In this document: positions 27,647 to 36,466 of the stretch, one piece after another
Layout of the letters: each line of letters starts with the position of its first letter
How positions within the stretch are numbered: the first letter of the stretch is position 1
Source of the DNA: Pontibacter liquoris
Lineage (GTDB): Bacteria; Bacteroidota; Bacteroidia; Cytophagales; Hymenobacteraceae
Length of the DNA: 64,000 nucleotides
NCBI RefSeq assembly: GCF_022758235.1
Contig: NZ_JALEBG010000002.1
Coordinates: 124,001 to 188,000 of the forward strand
Direction of reading: 5' to 3'
The notes under the pieces: model-generated
The model's input: the letters and a program-made list of their open reading frames with translations, nothing else
Told to the model about the DNA's origin: nothing
Database searches by the model: none
Program-made: the position numbers and the translations under genes

Positions 27647-28198
27647 TTGTCTGAATCAGGATTTACAGGATGAAAGGATGGACAGGATTTCTGTTTGAAA
27701 AACTAAATAATCATAGTTGATGTCGTATAGGACTTCATGCAGTTGGATGATTTCACATTTAAAATAATTGGCTGTGCCATGAGAGTTCATAACACTATGG
27801 GCAATGGCTTTCAGGAAATAATTTATCAGCGATGTTTAGCGATAGAACTGGAGCATGCCGGGTTAGGTTTCGACCGGGAGAAAGAACAGACAATATTTTA
27901 CAACAAAGTTGAAGTAGGTAGCCGCAGAGCTGATTTTATAGTTGAGAATAACATCGTGGTTGAGCTTAAGGCGCTAGTAAACCTGGAAGACGTACACCTG
28001 GCGCAGGCTAAGAATTATGTTTTTGCCTACAACATGCCCGTAGGTCTTCTCATTAATTTTGGAGCAAGCAGCCTGCAATACAAAAAGATATTCAACAGCA
28101 GGTATAAAGGGTAGTAGAAGCAAATTTTAACTCCATTTTATACTTTTGAAGATCATCCTGTTCATCCTAAAATCCTGTAAATCCTGATTCAGACAAAA
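27647..28198. mobile_element. Inverted-repeat-bounded GxxExxY element
   Basis: The left arm (27645 to about 27692) begins TTTTGTCTGAATCAGG and the right arm (about 28152-28198) is its reverse complement. The first 27 bases are identical and the next ~20 nearly so, with AGGATGGACAGGAT against AGGATGAACAGGAT. Each arm is itself built of AGGAT-type short repeats. Between the arms is one gene, the GxxExxY protein. Similar arms accompany GxxExxY and 23S-IVS-type proteins elsewhere (recollection, not checked). No transposase, and no target duplication I can identify. Confidence 0.6.
27737..28114 (+). CDS. GxxExxY protein (PD-(D/E)XK nuclease-like fold)
   Basis: 125 residues. Family motif G-F-Q-E-I-I-Y (residues 24-30) after MRVHNTMGNG, then RRADFIVENNIVVELKALVNLEDVHLAQAKNYV, where D, E and K match a PD-(D/E)XK active-site pattern (RADF...VVELKA). 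Ends with LLINFGASSLQYKKIF. Activity is not established for the family. It is the only gene between the two inverted repeats, suggesting that it belongs to the mobile unit. Confidence 0.9.
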   Translation: MQLDDFTFKIIGCAMRVHNTMGNGFQEIIYQRCLAIELEHAGLGFDREKEQTIFYNKVEVGSRRADFIVENNIVVELKALVNLEDVHLAQAKNYVFAYNMPVGLLINFGASSLQYKKIFNSRYKG

Positions 28199-28969
28199 AT
28201 GGCTAACACTTACCTCGATGCCGGTACCGGCGACGCATTGGTTTTTCTGCACGGCTTCTGCGAGAGCAAAGAAGTATGGACGGACTTTATGCGCCCCCTG
28301 CAGCAACAGTTCCGGACCGTTGCCCTCGACCTGCCCGGCTTTGGCGCCAACACCCATGCCGTGAGCAGCTATACGATGGAAAGTATGGCTGATGATGTGA
28401 AGCGGCAGTTGGACGAACTGGGCATTCAAAAGTATTTGCTGATCGGGCACTCGATGGGCGGCTATGTGAGTATGGCTTTTGCGGAGAAGTATGGCCCGTT
28501 GCTGCAGGGACTTTGTCTTTTCCACTCCTCCGCCCTGCCCGATACCGATGAGAAAAAGGAAAACCGCGACAAAACCATCTCCTACGTGGAGCGCCATGGC
28601 GTCAAGAACTTTATCAACCCGTTTGTGGAGCCTCTTTTCTACCGTGAAAACCGCGAACGCCTCAAACCTGAGATCGAGATGATGAAGGAAATTGGCCGTG
28701 CTACGCCAAAGAAAAGCGTTATAGGTGCTCTTGCCGCCATGCGTGACCGCCCCGACCGCACCGATGTGCTGCGTGCGGCAAAATTTTCGGTGCTGTTTAT
28801 CTTTGGCAAAGAAGATGCCGCCGTGCCACTGGATAAAGCCCTGGAGCAATGCCACCTACCCGGTAACAGCATGGTATACTTCCTGGAGAAAACCGGCCAC
28901 ATGGGCATGTTCGAGCGGACATCCGAGACCCGCAAAGCCATCCAGAAATTTGCCGAAACGATCTTTTAA
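28199..28969 (+). CDS. Alpha/beta hydrolase
   Basis: 256 residues, cytoplasmic (no signal). HGF oxyanion region (FLHGFCESKEVW), nucleophile Ser85 in GHSMGGYVS, Asp in IFGKEDAAVPLD and His in KTGHMGMFE. Substrate unknown. Its ATG directly abuts the right inverted repeat of the GxxExxY element, so its own promoter must lie within or beyond that repeat; insertion of the element may have altered its expression. Confidence 0.9.
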   Translation: MANTYLDAGTGDALVFLHGFCESKEVWTDFMRPLQQQFRTVALDLPGFGANTHAVSSYTMESMADDVKRQLDELGIQKYLLIGHSMGGYVSMAFAEKYGPLLQGLCLFHSSALPDTDEKKENRDKTISYVERHGVKNFINPFVEPLFYRENRERLKPEIEMMKEIGRATPKKSVIGALAAMRDRPDRTDVLRAAKFSVLFIFGKEDAAVPLDKALEQCHLPGNSMVYFLEKTGHMGMFERTSETRKAIQKFAETIF

Positions 28970-28980
28970 GTTAGAAATTT

Positions 28981-29037
28981 AAAAGTTAAAGAGTTAGAAA
29001 GTCATCTTCCCTTTTTAACTTTCTAACTCTTTAACTT
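28981..29037. repeat. Perfect 20-bp intergenic inverted repeat (TTTCTAACT family)
   Basis: AAGTTAAAGAGTTAGAAAGT (28983-29002) and its exact complement (29018-29037), loop 15 bases. Built from short AT-rich units that recur in other gaps (39865-39915, 57236-57320). May act as a terminator of the hydrolase gene. Confidence 0.7.
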
Positions 29038-29058
29038 CCCAACTTTCTAACTCCTCTT

Positions 29059-30225
29059 ATGCCGCCATCGCGTATTCTGCCTGTTATCGTCTTTTCGCAG
29101 TTTGCAGGCACCTCGCTTTGGTTTGCCGGCAACGCGGTTTTGCCGGAGCTGCAACAAGCGCTGCAACTGCAGCAGGATGCGCTAAGCTTGCTGACCTCGG
29201 CGGTACAGTTGGGCTTTATTGCCGGCACCTTCTGCTTTGCCCTGCTTTCGCTGGCTGACCGGATGTCGCCGCGGCTGTTGTTTTTGCTGTGCACTTTGCT
29301 GGGCGCCAGCGCCAACGCACTTGTAGCCTTTGCAGCAGATAGCCTGACCACCGTGCTGCTCCTGCGCATGATCACAGGTTTTTTGCTGGCCGGCATTTAC
29401 CCGGTCGGCATGAAGATAGCGGCAAGCTGGTACAGTGGCAAGCTGGGCAAGGCCATCGGATACCTGGTTGGTGCGCTGGTGCTGGGCACGGCTTTTCCGC
29501 ACCTGTTGCGCGGACTGGGCACTTCGCTGCCGTGGCAAACCATGCTGGCAGCAGTAAGTATACTGGCTGCCCTGGGCGGTGTGCTGATGTATTTGCTGGT
29601 GCCTGACGGGCCATACCTGAAAAAAGGTGCCGCTTTTAAGCTGAGCAACATGGCCGATGTATTTAAAGCCCGGGACTTTCGGGCGGCAGCCTTTGGCTAC
29701 TTTGGCCACATGTGGGAGGTTTACACGTTCTGGGCATTTGTGCCGTTTATACTTGCCTTTAGTTTACCGGGCCTGCCTGCGCAGCAACTTTCAGTTTACA
29801 GCTTTGTCGTAATTGCTACGGGCGTGGTGGGTTGCATTGGCGGCGGCTACCTGTCTGAGCGCTGGGGAAGTGCCCGCGTGGCCTTTGTGCAACTGCTGCT
29901 GTCGGGGGCCTGTTGTGTGGCAAGCGCCTGGCTGCTGCCTTTGCCGGGCATGGTGTTGCCGTTCCTGCTGTTCTGGGGCGTGGTGGTGGCCGGCGACTCT
30001 CCGCAGTTTTCGGCGCTTTCGGCCCAAACGGCTCCTGCCAGGCTGGTGGGTACGGCGCTTACCCTGGTTACATCAATCGGCTTTGCCATTACCATTGTCA
30101 GCATTCAGCTGACTGGCTACCTCCTCACAATGTTCGCGCCCACGCAGGTCTTCAGCCTTCTGGTGATCGGCCCGGTGCTGGGGTTGTGGCGCATGCGTGC
30201 TTTGCTGCAAAAGCAAGCGGCATAA
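29059..30225 (+). CDS. MFS transporter
   Basis: 388 residues with about twelve hydrophobic helices. N-terminal VFSQFAGTSLWFAGNAVLPEL and the loop 2-3 region LADRMSPRLLF fit the major facilitator fold. The C-terminal half includes GGGYLSERWG. Substrate unknown; resembles CynX/NarK-like permeases only loosely. Starts 90 bases after the hydrolase, separated by a strong hairpin. Confidence 0.85.
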   Translation: MPPSRILPVIVFSQFAGTSLWFAGNAVLPELQQALQLQQDALSLLTSAVQLGFIAGTFCFALLSLADRMSPRLLFLLCTLLGASANALVAFAADSLTTVLLLRMITGFLLAGIYPVGMKIAASWYSGKLGKAIGYLVGALVLGTAFPHLLRGLGTSLPWQTMLAAVSILAALGGVLMYLLVPDGPYLKKGAAFKLSNMADVFKARDFRAAAFGYFGHMWEVYTFWAFVPFILAFSLPGLPAQQLSVYSFVVIATGVVGCIGGGYLSERWGSARVAFVQLLLSGACCVASAWLLPLPGMVLPFLLFWGVVVAGDSPQFSALSAQTAPARLVGTALTLVTSIGFAITIVSIQLTGYLLTMFAPTQVFSLLVIGPVLGLWRMRALLQKQAA

Positions 30226-30300
30226 AAAAACGGCAACCTGCTTTTACACAGGCTGCCGTTCATCGAAACCATTAAGCTATACTGTTTTAGCTGCAATAAG

Positions 30301-30723
30301 TTACTTTGCCTCCATCACCATCTCCGAGCCATCCGCCGCTTTGAGGCGCATTTCATCATCGGTCAGCTTTACTACTTCAAATGTTTCCGAGTGGCTCTGT
30401 CCCTCAAAAGTGAGGCTCAGCTGCTTGCCGGCCTGGTCATAGGCCCACGTTCCTGTCTGCAGGGTAGCACCGCCGCCCATGGCAAAGCGACCGTCCGAAT
30501 AGAACTGCATGTTCTGCGCTTTTTCCGCATCCGACAGCTTTTCTTTATCACCGGAGGCATTGGTCTCTTTGGCGGCGGTCCAGGTTTTGCTGTTCGGGCC
30601 GGAGATCATACTTTCGGTTCCTACTTTGTCTTTATTACCGCAGCTTACCAGCAGCAAAGTATACAGGCCAAATAATAAGCCCGCCCAGTAGCGGTTAGGT
30701 GTTGCTAATCTCATCTTGTTCAT
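30301..30723 (-). CDS. Hypothetical lipoprotein, lipocalin-like
   Basis: 140 residues. Lipobox LLLVSC (Cys28), then a small beta-rich domain (KTWTAAKE, MQFYSDGRFAMGGG, LQTGTWAYDQAGKQLSLTF, FEVVKLTDDEMRLK) resembling lipocalin-like or META-type folds of Bacteroidota. Envelope protein of unknown function. Confidence 0.75.
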   Translation of the reverse strand: MNKMRLATPNRYWAGLLFGLYTLLLVSCGNKDKVGTESMISGPNSKTWTAAKETNASGDKEKLSDAEKAQNMQFYSDGRFAMGGGATLQTGTWAYDQAGKQLSLTFEGQSHSETFEVVKLTDDEMRLKAADGSEMVMEAK

Positions 30724-30923
30724 AGTTTTAGGTTATACTTCATTCTCATATCAGGCCATCTGCCTCTTGGCGGCGGCCTGTGTGTGATTACGGCTAAAAC
30801 ATGCACATAGTTAAGTTGCCTGCCCCGGGCAAAACAATGTGGAGCACTTGGCGTACTATCATAAACAACTGGCAGGTAAAGGCTTGCCAAATAAACAAAC
30901 CTTTGACATAAAATTTATTTCAT

Positions 30924-31244
30924 ATGGGATTACTTGATTTTTTTAAGAAGGGAAAAGAGGAGCCTGTTAAGACAGGCAATCCGAACATCTCGCCCCAGAA
31001 AGGCACAGCCACTTCAGGGCAAATGCCGGGCCAAACGGCTCAGAGCATGCCGTCTACGGCTGATACATCCGCGCACAACGACGTGTACACCGTGCAGAGC
31101 GGCGACTCGCTTTCCAAGATCGCCAAAAAACTGTATGGCGATGCCAACAGCTGGCATAAGCTTTACGATGCAAACAAACAAACCATTGGCGACAACCCCG
31201 ACCTGATACGCCCGGGACAACGCCTGGACGTTCCCAGAAAGTAA
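30924..31244 (+). CDS. LysM domain protein
   Basis: 106 residues. An N-terminal basic, flexible segment (residues 1-55, MGLLDFFKKGKEE start, no signal peptide) is followed by one LysM domain from about 56: YTVQSGDSLSKIAKKLYGD...NPDLIRPGQRLDVP. LysM binds peptidoglycan-type glycans. The arrangement resembles YgaU/LysM small proteins such as E. coli Kbp. Followed by a strong terminator. Confidence 0.9.
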   Translation: MGLLDFFKKGKEEPVKTGNPNISPQKGTATSGQMPGQTAQSMPSTADTSAHNDVYTVQSGDSLSKIAKKLYGDANSWHKLYDANKQTIGDNPDLIRPGQRLDVPRK

Positions 31245-31261
31245 ACATTTATCTAAAAAAG

Positions 31262-31297
31262 AAAAGGCCGGCGCTATTTTATAGCGCCGGCCTTTTT
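31262..31297. terminator. Bidirectional terminator
   Basis: Near-perfect stem AAAAGGCCGGCGCTAT / ATAGCGCCGGCCTTTT with a TTT loop; A-run and T-run on each side, between the convergent LysM and beta-barrel genes. Confidence 0.9.
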
Positions 31298-31300
31298 GAT

Positions 31301-31960
31301 TTATTGCCTGACCAAGATATAATTTACACCAACTGCCAGGCCCAGGTCTCTCTCTTTAAATGCCGATTCGGAGGCAGCTATCCGGTTGCTGAGGGGCACC
31401 TGCAACTGCCCCCGCAGGGTTACGCGTGGGCTGAGGCCGTACTGTACCTCTACCGGCAGGTATGCGTTGAATTTACGGTGATACCGGTCGTCGTAAGTTT
31501 TAGCCAGTTCTGCTTTTGCAATGCCTGCCATCTTAAAGTCCTGCACGGCCATAAGCGAAACATACTTGTATGTAACGCCGGCTCCGGCACCCAACGCCAG
31601 TTTGTCGCTGAGGTGGCGCAGGTATACGGCAGTGGCACCAATTGCCAGGTTACCATACCTGGTTTTAACGTTTGCTAAAGGGTTCCTGTTCTCGTCTGTC
31701 ATGGTGACTTTGCTTCCGCCCTGCCGTTCTATTGAATGCACTAAGGTAAGCTGCAAAGTTGCTTTCTCAGAAACAGGCAGCTGCACCCAGCTCCCCAATT
31801 GGAGTTGCAGACCCGGAGCATAGTTAAAATCAGCGCCTGCGCTGCTGCTGCTATTGATTGTTTTAAAAGCTCCCAGGCTACCGGTAAATCCATAAGTAGT
31901 TGTTTGGGCTTTGGCAGCAAAGGCTGCCAGCAAGGCTGCTGCTAGTAAAAGTTTCTTCAT
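31301..31960 (-). CDS. Outer-membrane beta-barrel protein
   Basis: 219 residues. Signal peptide MKKLLLAAALLAAFAAKAQ, then alternating amphipathic strands (YGFTGSLGAF, LQLQLGSWVQLPV, NLAIGATAVYLRHL, VEVQYGLSPRVTLRGQLQV) and a C-terminal aromatic-poor strand DLGLAVGVNYILV. Fits the small PorT/OmpA-like barrel group of Bacteroidota. Partner gene upstream ends four bases before its start region. Confidence 0.8.
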   Translation of the reverse strand: MKKLLLAAALLAAFAAKAQTTTYGFTGSLGAFKTINSSSSAGADFNYAPGLQLQLGSWVQLPVSEKATLQLTLVHSIERQGGSKVTMTDENRNPLANVKTRYGNLAIGATAVYLRHLSDKLALGAGAGVTYKYVSLMAVQDFKMAGIAKAELAKTYDDRYHRKFNAYLPVEVQYGLSPRVTLRGQLQVPLSNRIAASESAFKERDLGLAVGVNYILVRQ

Positions 31961-31964
31961 GCGC

Positions 31965-32363
31965 TTAGCGGGCTTTAATTAACCGATACCTACTTACTTT
32001 GCCCGAGAGCCTCACCTCGCAGATATAGATCCCTGTGGGCATGTTGCTAAAATCTACCTGCACCCGGTGGGAATTACTCTCATCAGGCAGCATAATCTTT
32101 TTGGTATACTTGCCTTTCTCATCAGAGAAATAAAGCGTAGCCGCCTCTCCCTCCGCTGCCTGTACTTCCACAGTTACATCCTGAAAAAAGGGGTTAGGAT
32201 AAATGGAAATAGACGTTTGGACAGCAGACGTACCCAAAGGGGCCAGATACGAATAAGGAAGTTGCGTGATACCGGAAAGATCAGGTTCTGGCTCATTTTG
32301 CCGGCATGCGCAGCAGAGCAGCAAACAGCCTAGCAGATAAGGTAAGTAAGGTTTTGTTTTCAT
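31965..32363 (-). CDS. Lipoprotein consisting mainly of a T9SS-like sorting domain
   Basis: 132 residues. Lipobox LLCCAC (Cys20 region) followed by a 35-residue linker and then only a T9SS-type C-terminal domain: SISIYPNPFFQDVTVEV...SNMPTGIYICEVRLSGKVSRYRLIKAR. A sorting domain with no cargo on a lipoprotein signal is unusual. It is encoded just upstream of the beta-barrel gene (gap of four bases), so the two probably work together, perhaps as an envelope anchor. Confidence 0.8.
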   Translation of the reverse strand: MKTKPYLPYLLGCLLLCCACRQNEPEPDLSGITQLPYSYLAPLGTSAVQTSISIYPNPFFQDVTVEVQAAEGEAATLYFSDEKGKYTKKIMLPDESNSHRVQVDFSNMPTGIYICEVRLSGKVSRYRLIKAR

Positions 32364-32392
32364 CTTATAATATTAGAAAGTATAAATATAAA

Positions 32393-32428
32393 AAAAGTCC
32401 GCCAGACCTTACAGCCTGGCGGACTTTT
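32393..32428 (-). terminator. Terminator of ndk (minus strand)
   Basis: Perfect 13-bp stem AAAAGTCCGCCAG / CTGGCGGACTTTT with T-rich sides, 28 bases after the ndk stop. Confidence 0.9.
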
Positions 32429-32455
32429 AAAATCAATACGTATACTTTCTGCTAC

Positions 32456-32875
32456 TTAGAAACGCTCGTCGGCAGCAAAAAAGAAGTTGCCTTCGATCTG
32501 CGCGTTCTCGTCAGAGTCAGAGCCGTGCACGGCATTGGCTTCGATAGACTTGGCAAATTTCTTACGGATGGTGCCTTCTTCAGCCTGCGCCGGGTTTGTA
32601 GCGCCGATCAGCTTGCGGAAATCTTCTACAGCATTGTCCTTCTCCAGGATCATGGCTACGATCGGGCCGGATGACATATATTTTACCAGGTCACCATAGA
32701 AAGGGCGCTCTTTGTGTACTTCATAAAATTTTCCGGCGCGCTCTTCTGATAGCTTTGTTTTTTTCATCGCTACGATACGGAAGCCGCCTTCCTCGATCAT
32801 CTGGGTAATGCCGCCAATGTGGTTATCCGCCACTGCATCAGGCTTAATCATTGTAAATGTGGTGTTTCCGGCCAT
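32456..32875 (-). CDS. ndk: Nucleoside diphosphate kinase
   Basis: 139 residues. Transfers the gamma phosphate between nucleoside tri- and diphosphates through a phospho-His, here His117 in [17 protein letters not shown] start and [16 protein letters not shown] end are standard. The start at 32875 (MAGNTTF) is preferred over 32938 because the -7 box TACTTTTG at 32918-32925 lies inside the longer frame. Confidence 0.97.
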   Translation of the reverse strand: MAGNTTFTMIKPDAVADNHIGGITQMIEEGGFRIVAMKKTKLSEERAGKFYEVHKERPFYGDLVKYMSSGPIVAMILEKDNAVEDFRKLIGATNPAQAEEGTIRKKFAKSIEANAVHGSDSDENAQIEGNFFFAADERF

Positions 32876-32917
32876 GGTTCTTGAATGGTTAAGGGGTTTA
32901 CTCCGAATATAAAGATG

Positions 32918-32925
32918 CAAAAGTA
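32918..32925 (-). promoter_or_regulatory. -7 promoter element of ndk
   Basis: TACTTTTG on the minus strand, exact TAnnTTTG, 43 bases before the ndk ATG; it fixes the ndk start choice. Confidence 0.6.
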
Positions 32926-33107
32926 GCGCATTTCGCAAAATTATAGCATACTTTTAGGTTATACTTTGGTAAACAGCCGCTGCGCAACCAGGCGTATTAC
33001 CAGAGAGTGGCCGCTTCTAAAACCCCGGGTCCTATTGCTTTAGAAGGAAATTCTTCTGAAATTTGCCGCCTTATATCCTTATTACTCAGAGGATTCATAT
33101 TTACAGT

Positions 33108-34124
33108 ATGCACGATATTAATGCTCTGAAAGAGCTTCTGAAAGAGCCTAAAGAGGTGATGATCACCACACACCACAAGCCTGACGCTGATGCACTTGGC
33201 TCTTCGCTGGGCCTTGCCGGCTACCTTAAAAAGAAAGGCCACCGCGTTACCGTGATCACCCCTTCTGACTATCCTGGTTTTCTGAACTGGATGCATGGCA
33301 ACGATGACGTGCTTGTTTACTCCGGGCAAAACGATGAACTGGTACGGCGCATCGTCAACGAATCGCAGGTGATCTTCTGCCTGGATTTTAACAATCTTTC
33401 GCGCATCAACGAAATAGGCGAGTATATCCGGCAGGCCAAAGGCACCAAGGTGATGATTGACCACCACCTGCAGCCTGAAGGATTTGCCGACCTGGCGTAC
33501 TCCGACACCAATGCCGCCGCTACGGCCGAGCTGGTGTACGACCTGATAAAGGAGATGGGCGACGGCGACTTGATCGATACCAACATCGGCGAATGCCTGT
33601 ATGCCGGTATTATGACCGACACGGGCTCTTTCCGGCACCCGAGCACGTCTAAAAATGTGCACCTGATCATTGCCGACCTGCTGCACATTGGCGTGCAGAC
33701 CTCCAACATTCACCGCCTGATCTATGACAGCTCCACGGAACTGCGCCTGCGCTTTCTGGGTTATGCCCTTAAAGACAAACTGGTGGTGCTGCCTGAGTAT
33801 AAGACGGCATACATTGCCATTACCAAAGAAGAACTGAAAGCCTACGACTCAAAGACCGGCGACACCGAAGGCCTGGTAAACTACGCCCTTTCTATTGAAG
33901 GCATTGTGTTTGCAGCCCTGATCATCGACCGCTCGGAGATGGTGAAGATGTCGTTCCGCTCGGTAGGCAACTTTTCGGCCAATGAGTTTGCCCGCGATCA
34001 TTTTAACGGTGGCGGCCACAAAAATGCAGCCGGCGGCATGTCGCTGGACAGCCTGGAGGCAACCGTAGCAAAGTTCGAAAGCCTGCTGCCCCTCTACCAG
34101 GACAAACTGGTACACGCAGTTTAA
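33108..34124 (+). CDS. DHH family phosphoesterase, oligoribonuclease/PAP phosphatase NrnA-like
   Basis: 338 residues from the ATG at 33108; the frame is open to 33063. DHH domain: ITTHHKPDADALGSSLG, FCLDFNN, IDHHLQPEGF and MTDTGSFRHPSTS supply the manganese ligands. The C-terminal DHHA1 domain has FNGGGHKNAAGG. NrnA degrades 2-5 nt RNAs and dephosphorylates pAp. Followed after 34 bases by two FKBP genes; nrnA next to GldI-type isomerases is, from memory, common in Bacteroidota. Confidence 0.92.
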   Translation: MHDINALKELLKEPKEVMITTHHKPDADALGSSLGLAGYLKKKGHRVTVITPSDYPGFLNWMHGNDDVLVYSGQNDELVRRIVNESQVIFCLDFNNLSRINEIGEYIRQAKGTKVMIDHHLQPEGFADLAYSDTNAAATAELVYDLIKEMGDGDLIDTNIGECLYAGIMTDTGSFRHPSTSKNVHLIIADLLHIGVQTSNIHRLIYDSSTELRLRFLGYALKDKLVVLPEYKTAYIAITKEELKAYDSKTGDTEGLVNYALSIEGIVFAALIIDRSEMVKMSFRSVGNFSANEFARDHFNGGGHKNAAGGMSLDSLEATVAKFESLLPLYQDKLVHAV

Positions 34125-34158
34125 TTAAAAAGTATCAACCCAACGAATAAATAAGCTA

Positions 34159-35106
34159 ATGTTATCTAAAACCCAATTATTGCTGCCAGTATTAGCTGGT
34201 GCCCTGATGTTGCAATCCTGCAACAAAAAAGACGAGTTTTATACTTCGGCCGACGGCCTGACTTATAAGATTTATGAGAAGAACGAAAAAGGCGCTTACG
34301 AGAACAAAGGCGAAGTGGCCAAAGGCGACTCGACCGGTGCCAAAGTAGGCCAGGTGGTAACCATGCAGATGCTCTACAAAAATGAAGCAGACTCTGTTTT
34401 GTTCGACTCGCATACCCAGAAAGTGCCGTTGATGATCCCGGTAATGGAGCCTTCTTTTAAAGGTGGCCTGGAGAATGCCCTGATGATGATGTCGCCTGGC
34501 GATAGCGGTGTGTTCAAGATCAGCGCTGACTCGCTGTTTGCCAAAACATTTGGCGGCCAGCCGATGCCTCCGTTCATCAAGCCTGGTTCTAAAATGACCT
34601 TCTTTATCAAAGTAGACAAAGTACAGTCGCAGCAGGAGGCCATGGCCGACCAGCAGAAGATCATGCAGGAGCAGATGGTTGCCTCGCAGGCACATGCCAA
34701 AGAGCAGCTGAAGATCGACGATGCCAAGATCCAGCAGTACCTCAAAGAAAAGAACCTGGCAAACGCTAAAAAGACCGATGCCGGCGTTTATTACATTGTA
34801 ACCGAGCCAGGCAAAGGCGCTGACGCCACTGCCGGCGACAAAGTAACCGTACACTACAAGCTTTCTTTCCTGGATGGCAAAGAGCTGGAATCATCGTACA
34901 AAGGTGGTCAGCCGTTCTCTTTCACGCTGGGCCAGGGCCAGGTAATACCAGGCTGGGACGAGGCGCTTCAGAAACTCAACAAAGGCAGCAAAGCCATTCT
35001 GCTCATCCCGTCTCCGCTGGCTTACGGCGAGCAGGACCGCGGACCGGAAATGCCCGGCAACTCTATCCTGCGTTTCGACGTGGAGCTTGTTGACGTGCAG
35101 AAATAA
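34159..35106 (+). CDS. FKBP-type peptidyl-prolyl isomerase lipoprotein, two-domain
   Basis: 315 residues. Lipobox ALMLQSC (Cys21). Two FKBP-like halves: an N-terminal degenerate one (about 30-155) and a well-conserved C-terminal one (about 205-313: DKVTVHYKLSFLDGKELESS, GQVIPGWDEALQKLNKGSKAILLIPSPLAYGEQ, ILRFDVELVDVQK). A Gln/Lys-rich helix links them. Catalyses proline isomerisation in the envelope; the paired arrangement resembles GldI-type isomerases linked to gliding and T9SS. Confidence 0.92.
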   Translation: MLSKTQLLLPVLAGALMLQSCNKKDEFYTSADGLTYKIYEKNEKGAYENKGEVAKGDSTGAKVGQVVTMQMLYKNEADSVLFDSHTQKVPLMIPVMEPSFKGGLENALMMMSPGDSGVFKISADSLFAKTFGGQPMPPFIKPGSKMTFFIKVDKVQSQQEAMADQQKIMQEQMVASQAHAKEQLKIDDAKIQQYLKEKNLANAKKTDAGVYYIVTEPGKGADATAGDKVTVHYKLSFLDGKELESSYKGGQPFSFTLGQGQVIPGWDEALQKLNKGSKAILLIPSPLAYGEQDRGPEMPGNSILRFDVELVDVQK

Positions 35107-35130
35107 CGAATCCTTTAAATACCGTTTACC

Positions 35131-35667
35131 ATGTCCTTCCCATTCATCAACCTGCAAAACGTAAAAGCAAGCTCCCTGCTAAAGGCGCTTCTTTTCCTGG
35201 TGCTCTCGGTTTCGTTTGCTTCCTGCGGCGACACGGTAGACCCGTATACGTTTGACGTAGAGGGCCAGAAAAAGCTCGACGAGCAGACGATCCGCCAGTA
35301 TTTCCGCCTCAACAAAGTGGATACCACCGCTGTGGTGCGTACCAGCAGCGGCTTATACTACCTGAACGATGTGCCCGGCACAGGCGTGCAGATAAAAGCC
35401 GGAGACGAAGTAGAGGTACACTACATTGGTAAATTTGTGAACAACGCCACCTTCGACTCATCTTATGACCGGGGAGATTCCTTTTCGTTTGTAGTGGGTG
35501 CCGGCCAGGTAATAAAAGGCTGGGACGAAGGCCTGCAGCTGATGAAAGTCGGCGAAGAGGCCCACTTGTTTATCCCCTCACACCTGGGCTATGGCCCACG
35601 CGGGCGAGGTTCCGTACCGCCAAGTGCCGTACTGATATTCGAGATCAAGGCGATCAGTGTAAAATAG
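35131..35667 (+). CDS. FKBP-type peptidyl-prolyl isomerase lipoprotein
   Basis: 178 residues. Lipobox SVSFASC (Cys31). A single FKBP domain: GDEVEVHYIGKFVNNATFDSSYDRGDSFSF, GQVIKGWDEGLQLMKVGEEAHLFIPSHLGYGPRGRG, VLIFEIKAISVK. Lies 24 bases after the two-domain FKBP gene, same operon, and is closed by a strong terminator. GldI-like by size and context, but GldI identity is not proven. Confidence 0.92.
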   Translation: MSFPFINLQNVKASSLLKALLFLVLSVSFASCGDTVDPYTFDVEGQKKLDEQTIRQYFRLNKVDTTAVVRTSSGLYYLNDVPGTGVQIKAGDEVEVHYIGKFVNNATFDSSYDRGDSFSFVVGAGQVIKGWDEGLQLMKVGEEAHLFIPSHLGYGPRGRGSVPPSAVLIFEIKAISVK

Positions 35668-35683
35668 CTACCTGCTATACCTG

Positions 35684-35728
35684 TAAAACAACAAAGGGCG
35701 ATACGGAAGTGTCGCCCTTTGTTGTTTT
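35684..35728. terminator. Terminator between FKBP operon and recO (bidirectional)
   Basis: 17-bp stem AAAACAACAAAGGGCGA / TCGCCCTTTGTTGTTTT, loop TACGGAAGTG; serves both convergent units. Confidence 0.9.
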
Positions 35729-35752
35729 ATACTTTGCCGCTTTATACTTCCT

Positions 35753-36466
35753 TTATTCCGCCAGCACCTCCGACAGGATGGCCAGCGATTTTATTTCGCC
35801 TAACCGGTCTACGTGCAGCTGGTAATAGCGGATGAGCACCGCCAGTAGTTCGCGGCGCACTTTGCCGTTCGGAATGCCGGCCTGCTCCGGCTGGCGCAGC
35901 AGCTGATCGAAATAGTCTTCGTACGCCTGCATGGCCAGCATGGTCGGGGCCGACGTAGCACTCTGGGCATTGGCTGTAAAGGCTACCTGCTCCACAATTT
36001 CGGCGCCCGAGCTTGGCCCAAAACCCAGGTGGGAGCTGAGCTGCAACAGAAACACCAGGTGGAAGTTCTCATACCCCTGCCGCTGCTCATCAAAAAAGAT
36101 GATGGCATTATACAGGAAATGAAACAGGGCTGGGTTCTCCTCCTCCTCCTTCACCGTGCGCGACACCATCTCGGAGAGAAATAACAGGATGCTGCTCTTG
36201 CGGATATCGAACGGGATAGTAGAAAAGGCATAAGCCGATTTATACTCTGAGATGCGCGTAATACCGCCTTTGTGCGAAGTATAGACCACCATGTCGAGCA
36301 GGGTGAACGGCTGGAACAGGGCCATGCGCGAGCCGCTTCCTTTTTTGCGCACGCTGTTTACAATATACGACTGCACGCCTAGTGCCTCGGTGTATACTTT
36401 GGTGATGATGGATGACTCCCGGAACCGGATATAGTTGAGGACAACGCCCCTAGTTTTGACCAGCAT
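35753..36466 (-). CDS. recO: DNA repair protein RecO
   Basis: 237 residues. OB-fold start MLVKTRGVVLNYIRFRESSIITKVYTEALGVQSYIV and a helical C-terminal domain (ILLFLSEMVSRTVKEEEENPALFHFLYNAI, SSHLGFGP). It lacks the zinc-finger Cys set found in some RecO proteins. Acts with RecF and RecR to load RecA. Its neighbour is porZ, in the same direction after a 357-base gap. Confidence 0.92.
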   Translation of the reverse strand: MLVKTRGVVLNYIRFRESSIITKVYTEALGVQSYIVNSVRKKGSGSRMALFQPFTLLDMVVYTSHKGGITRISEYKSAYAFSTIPFDIRKSSILLFLSEMVSRTVKEEEENPALFHFLYNAIIFFDEQRQGYENFHLVFLLQLSSHLGFGPSSGAEIVEQVAFTANAQSATSAPTMLAMQAYEDYFDQLLRQPEQAGIPNGKVRRELLAVLIRYYQLHVDRLGEIKSLAILSEVLAE

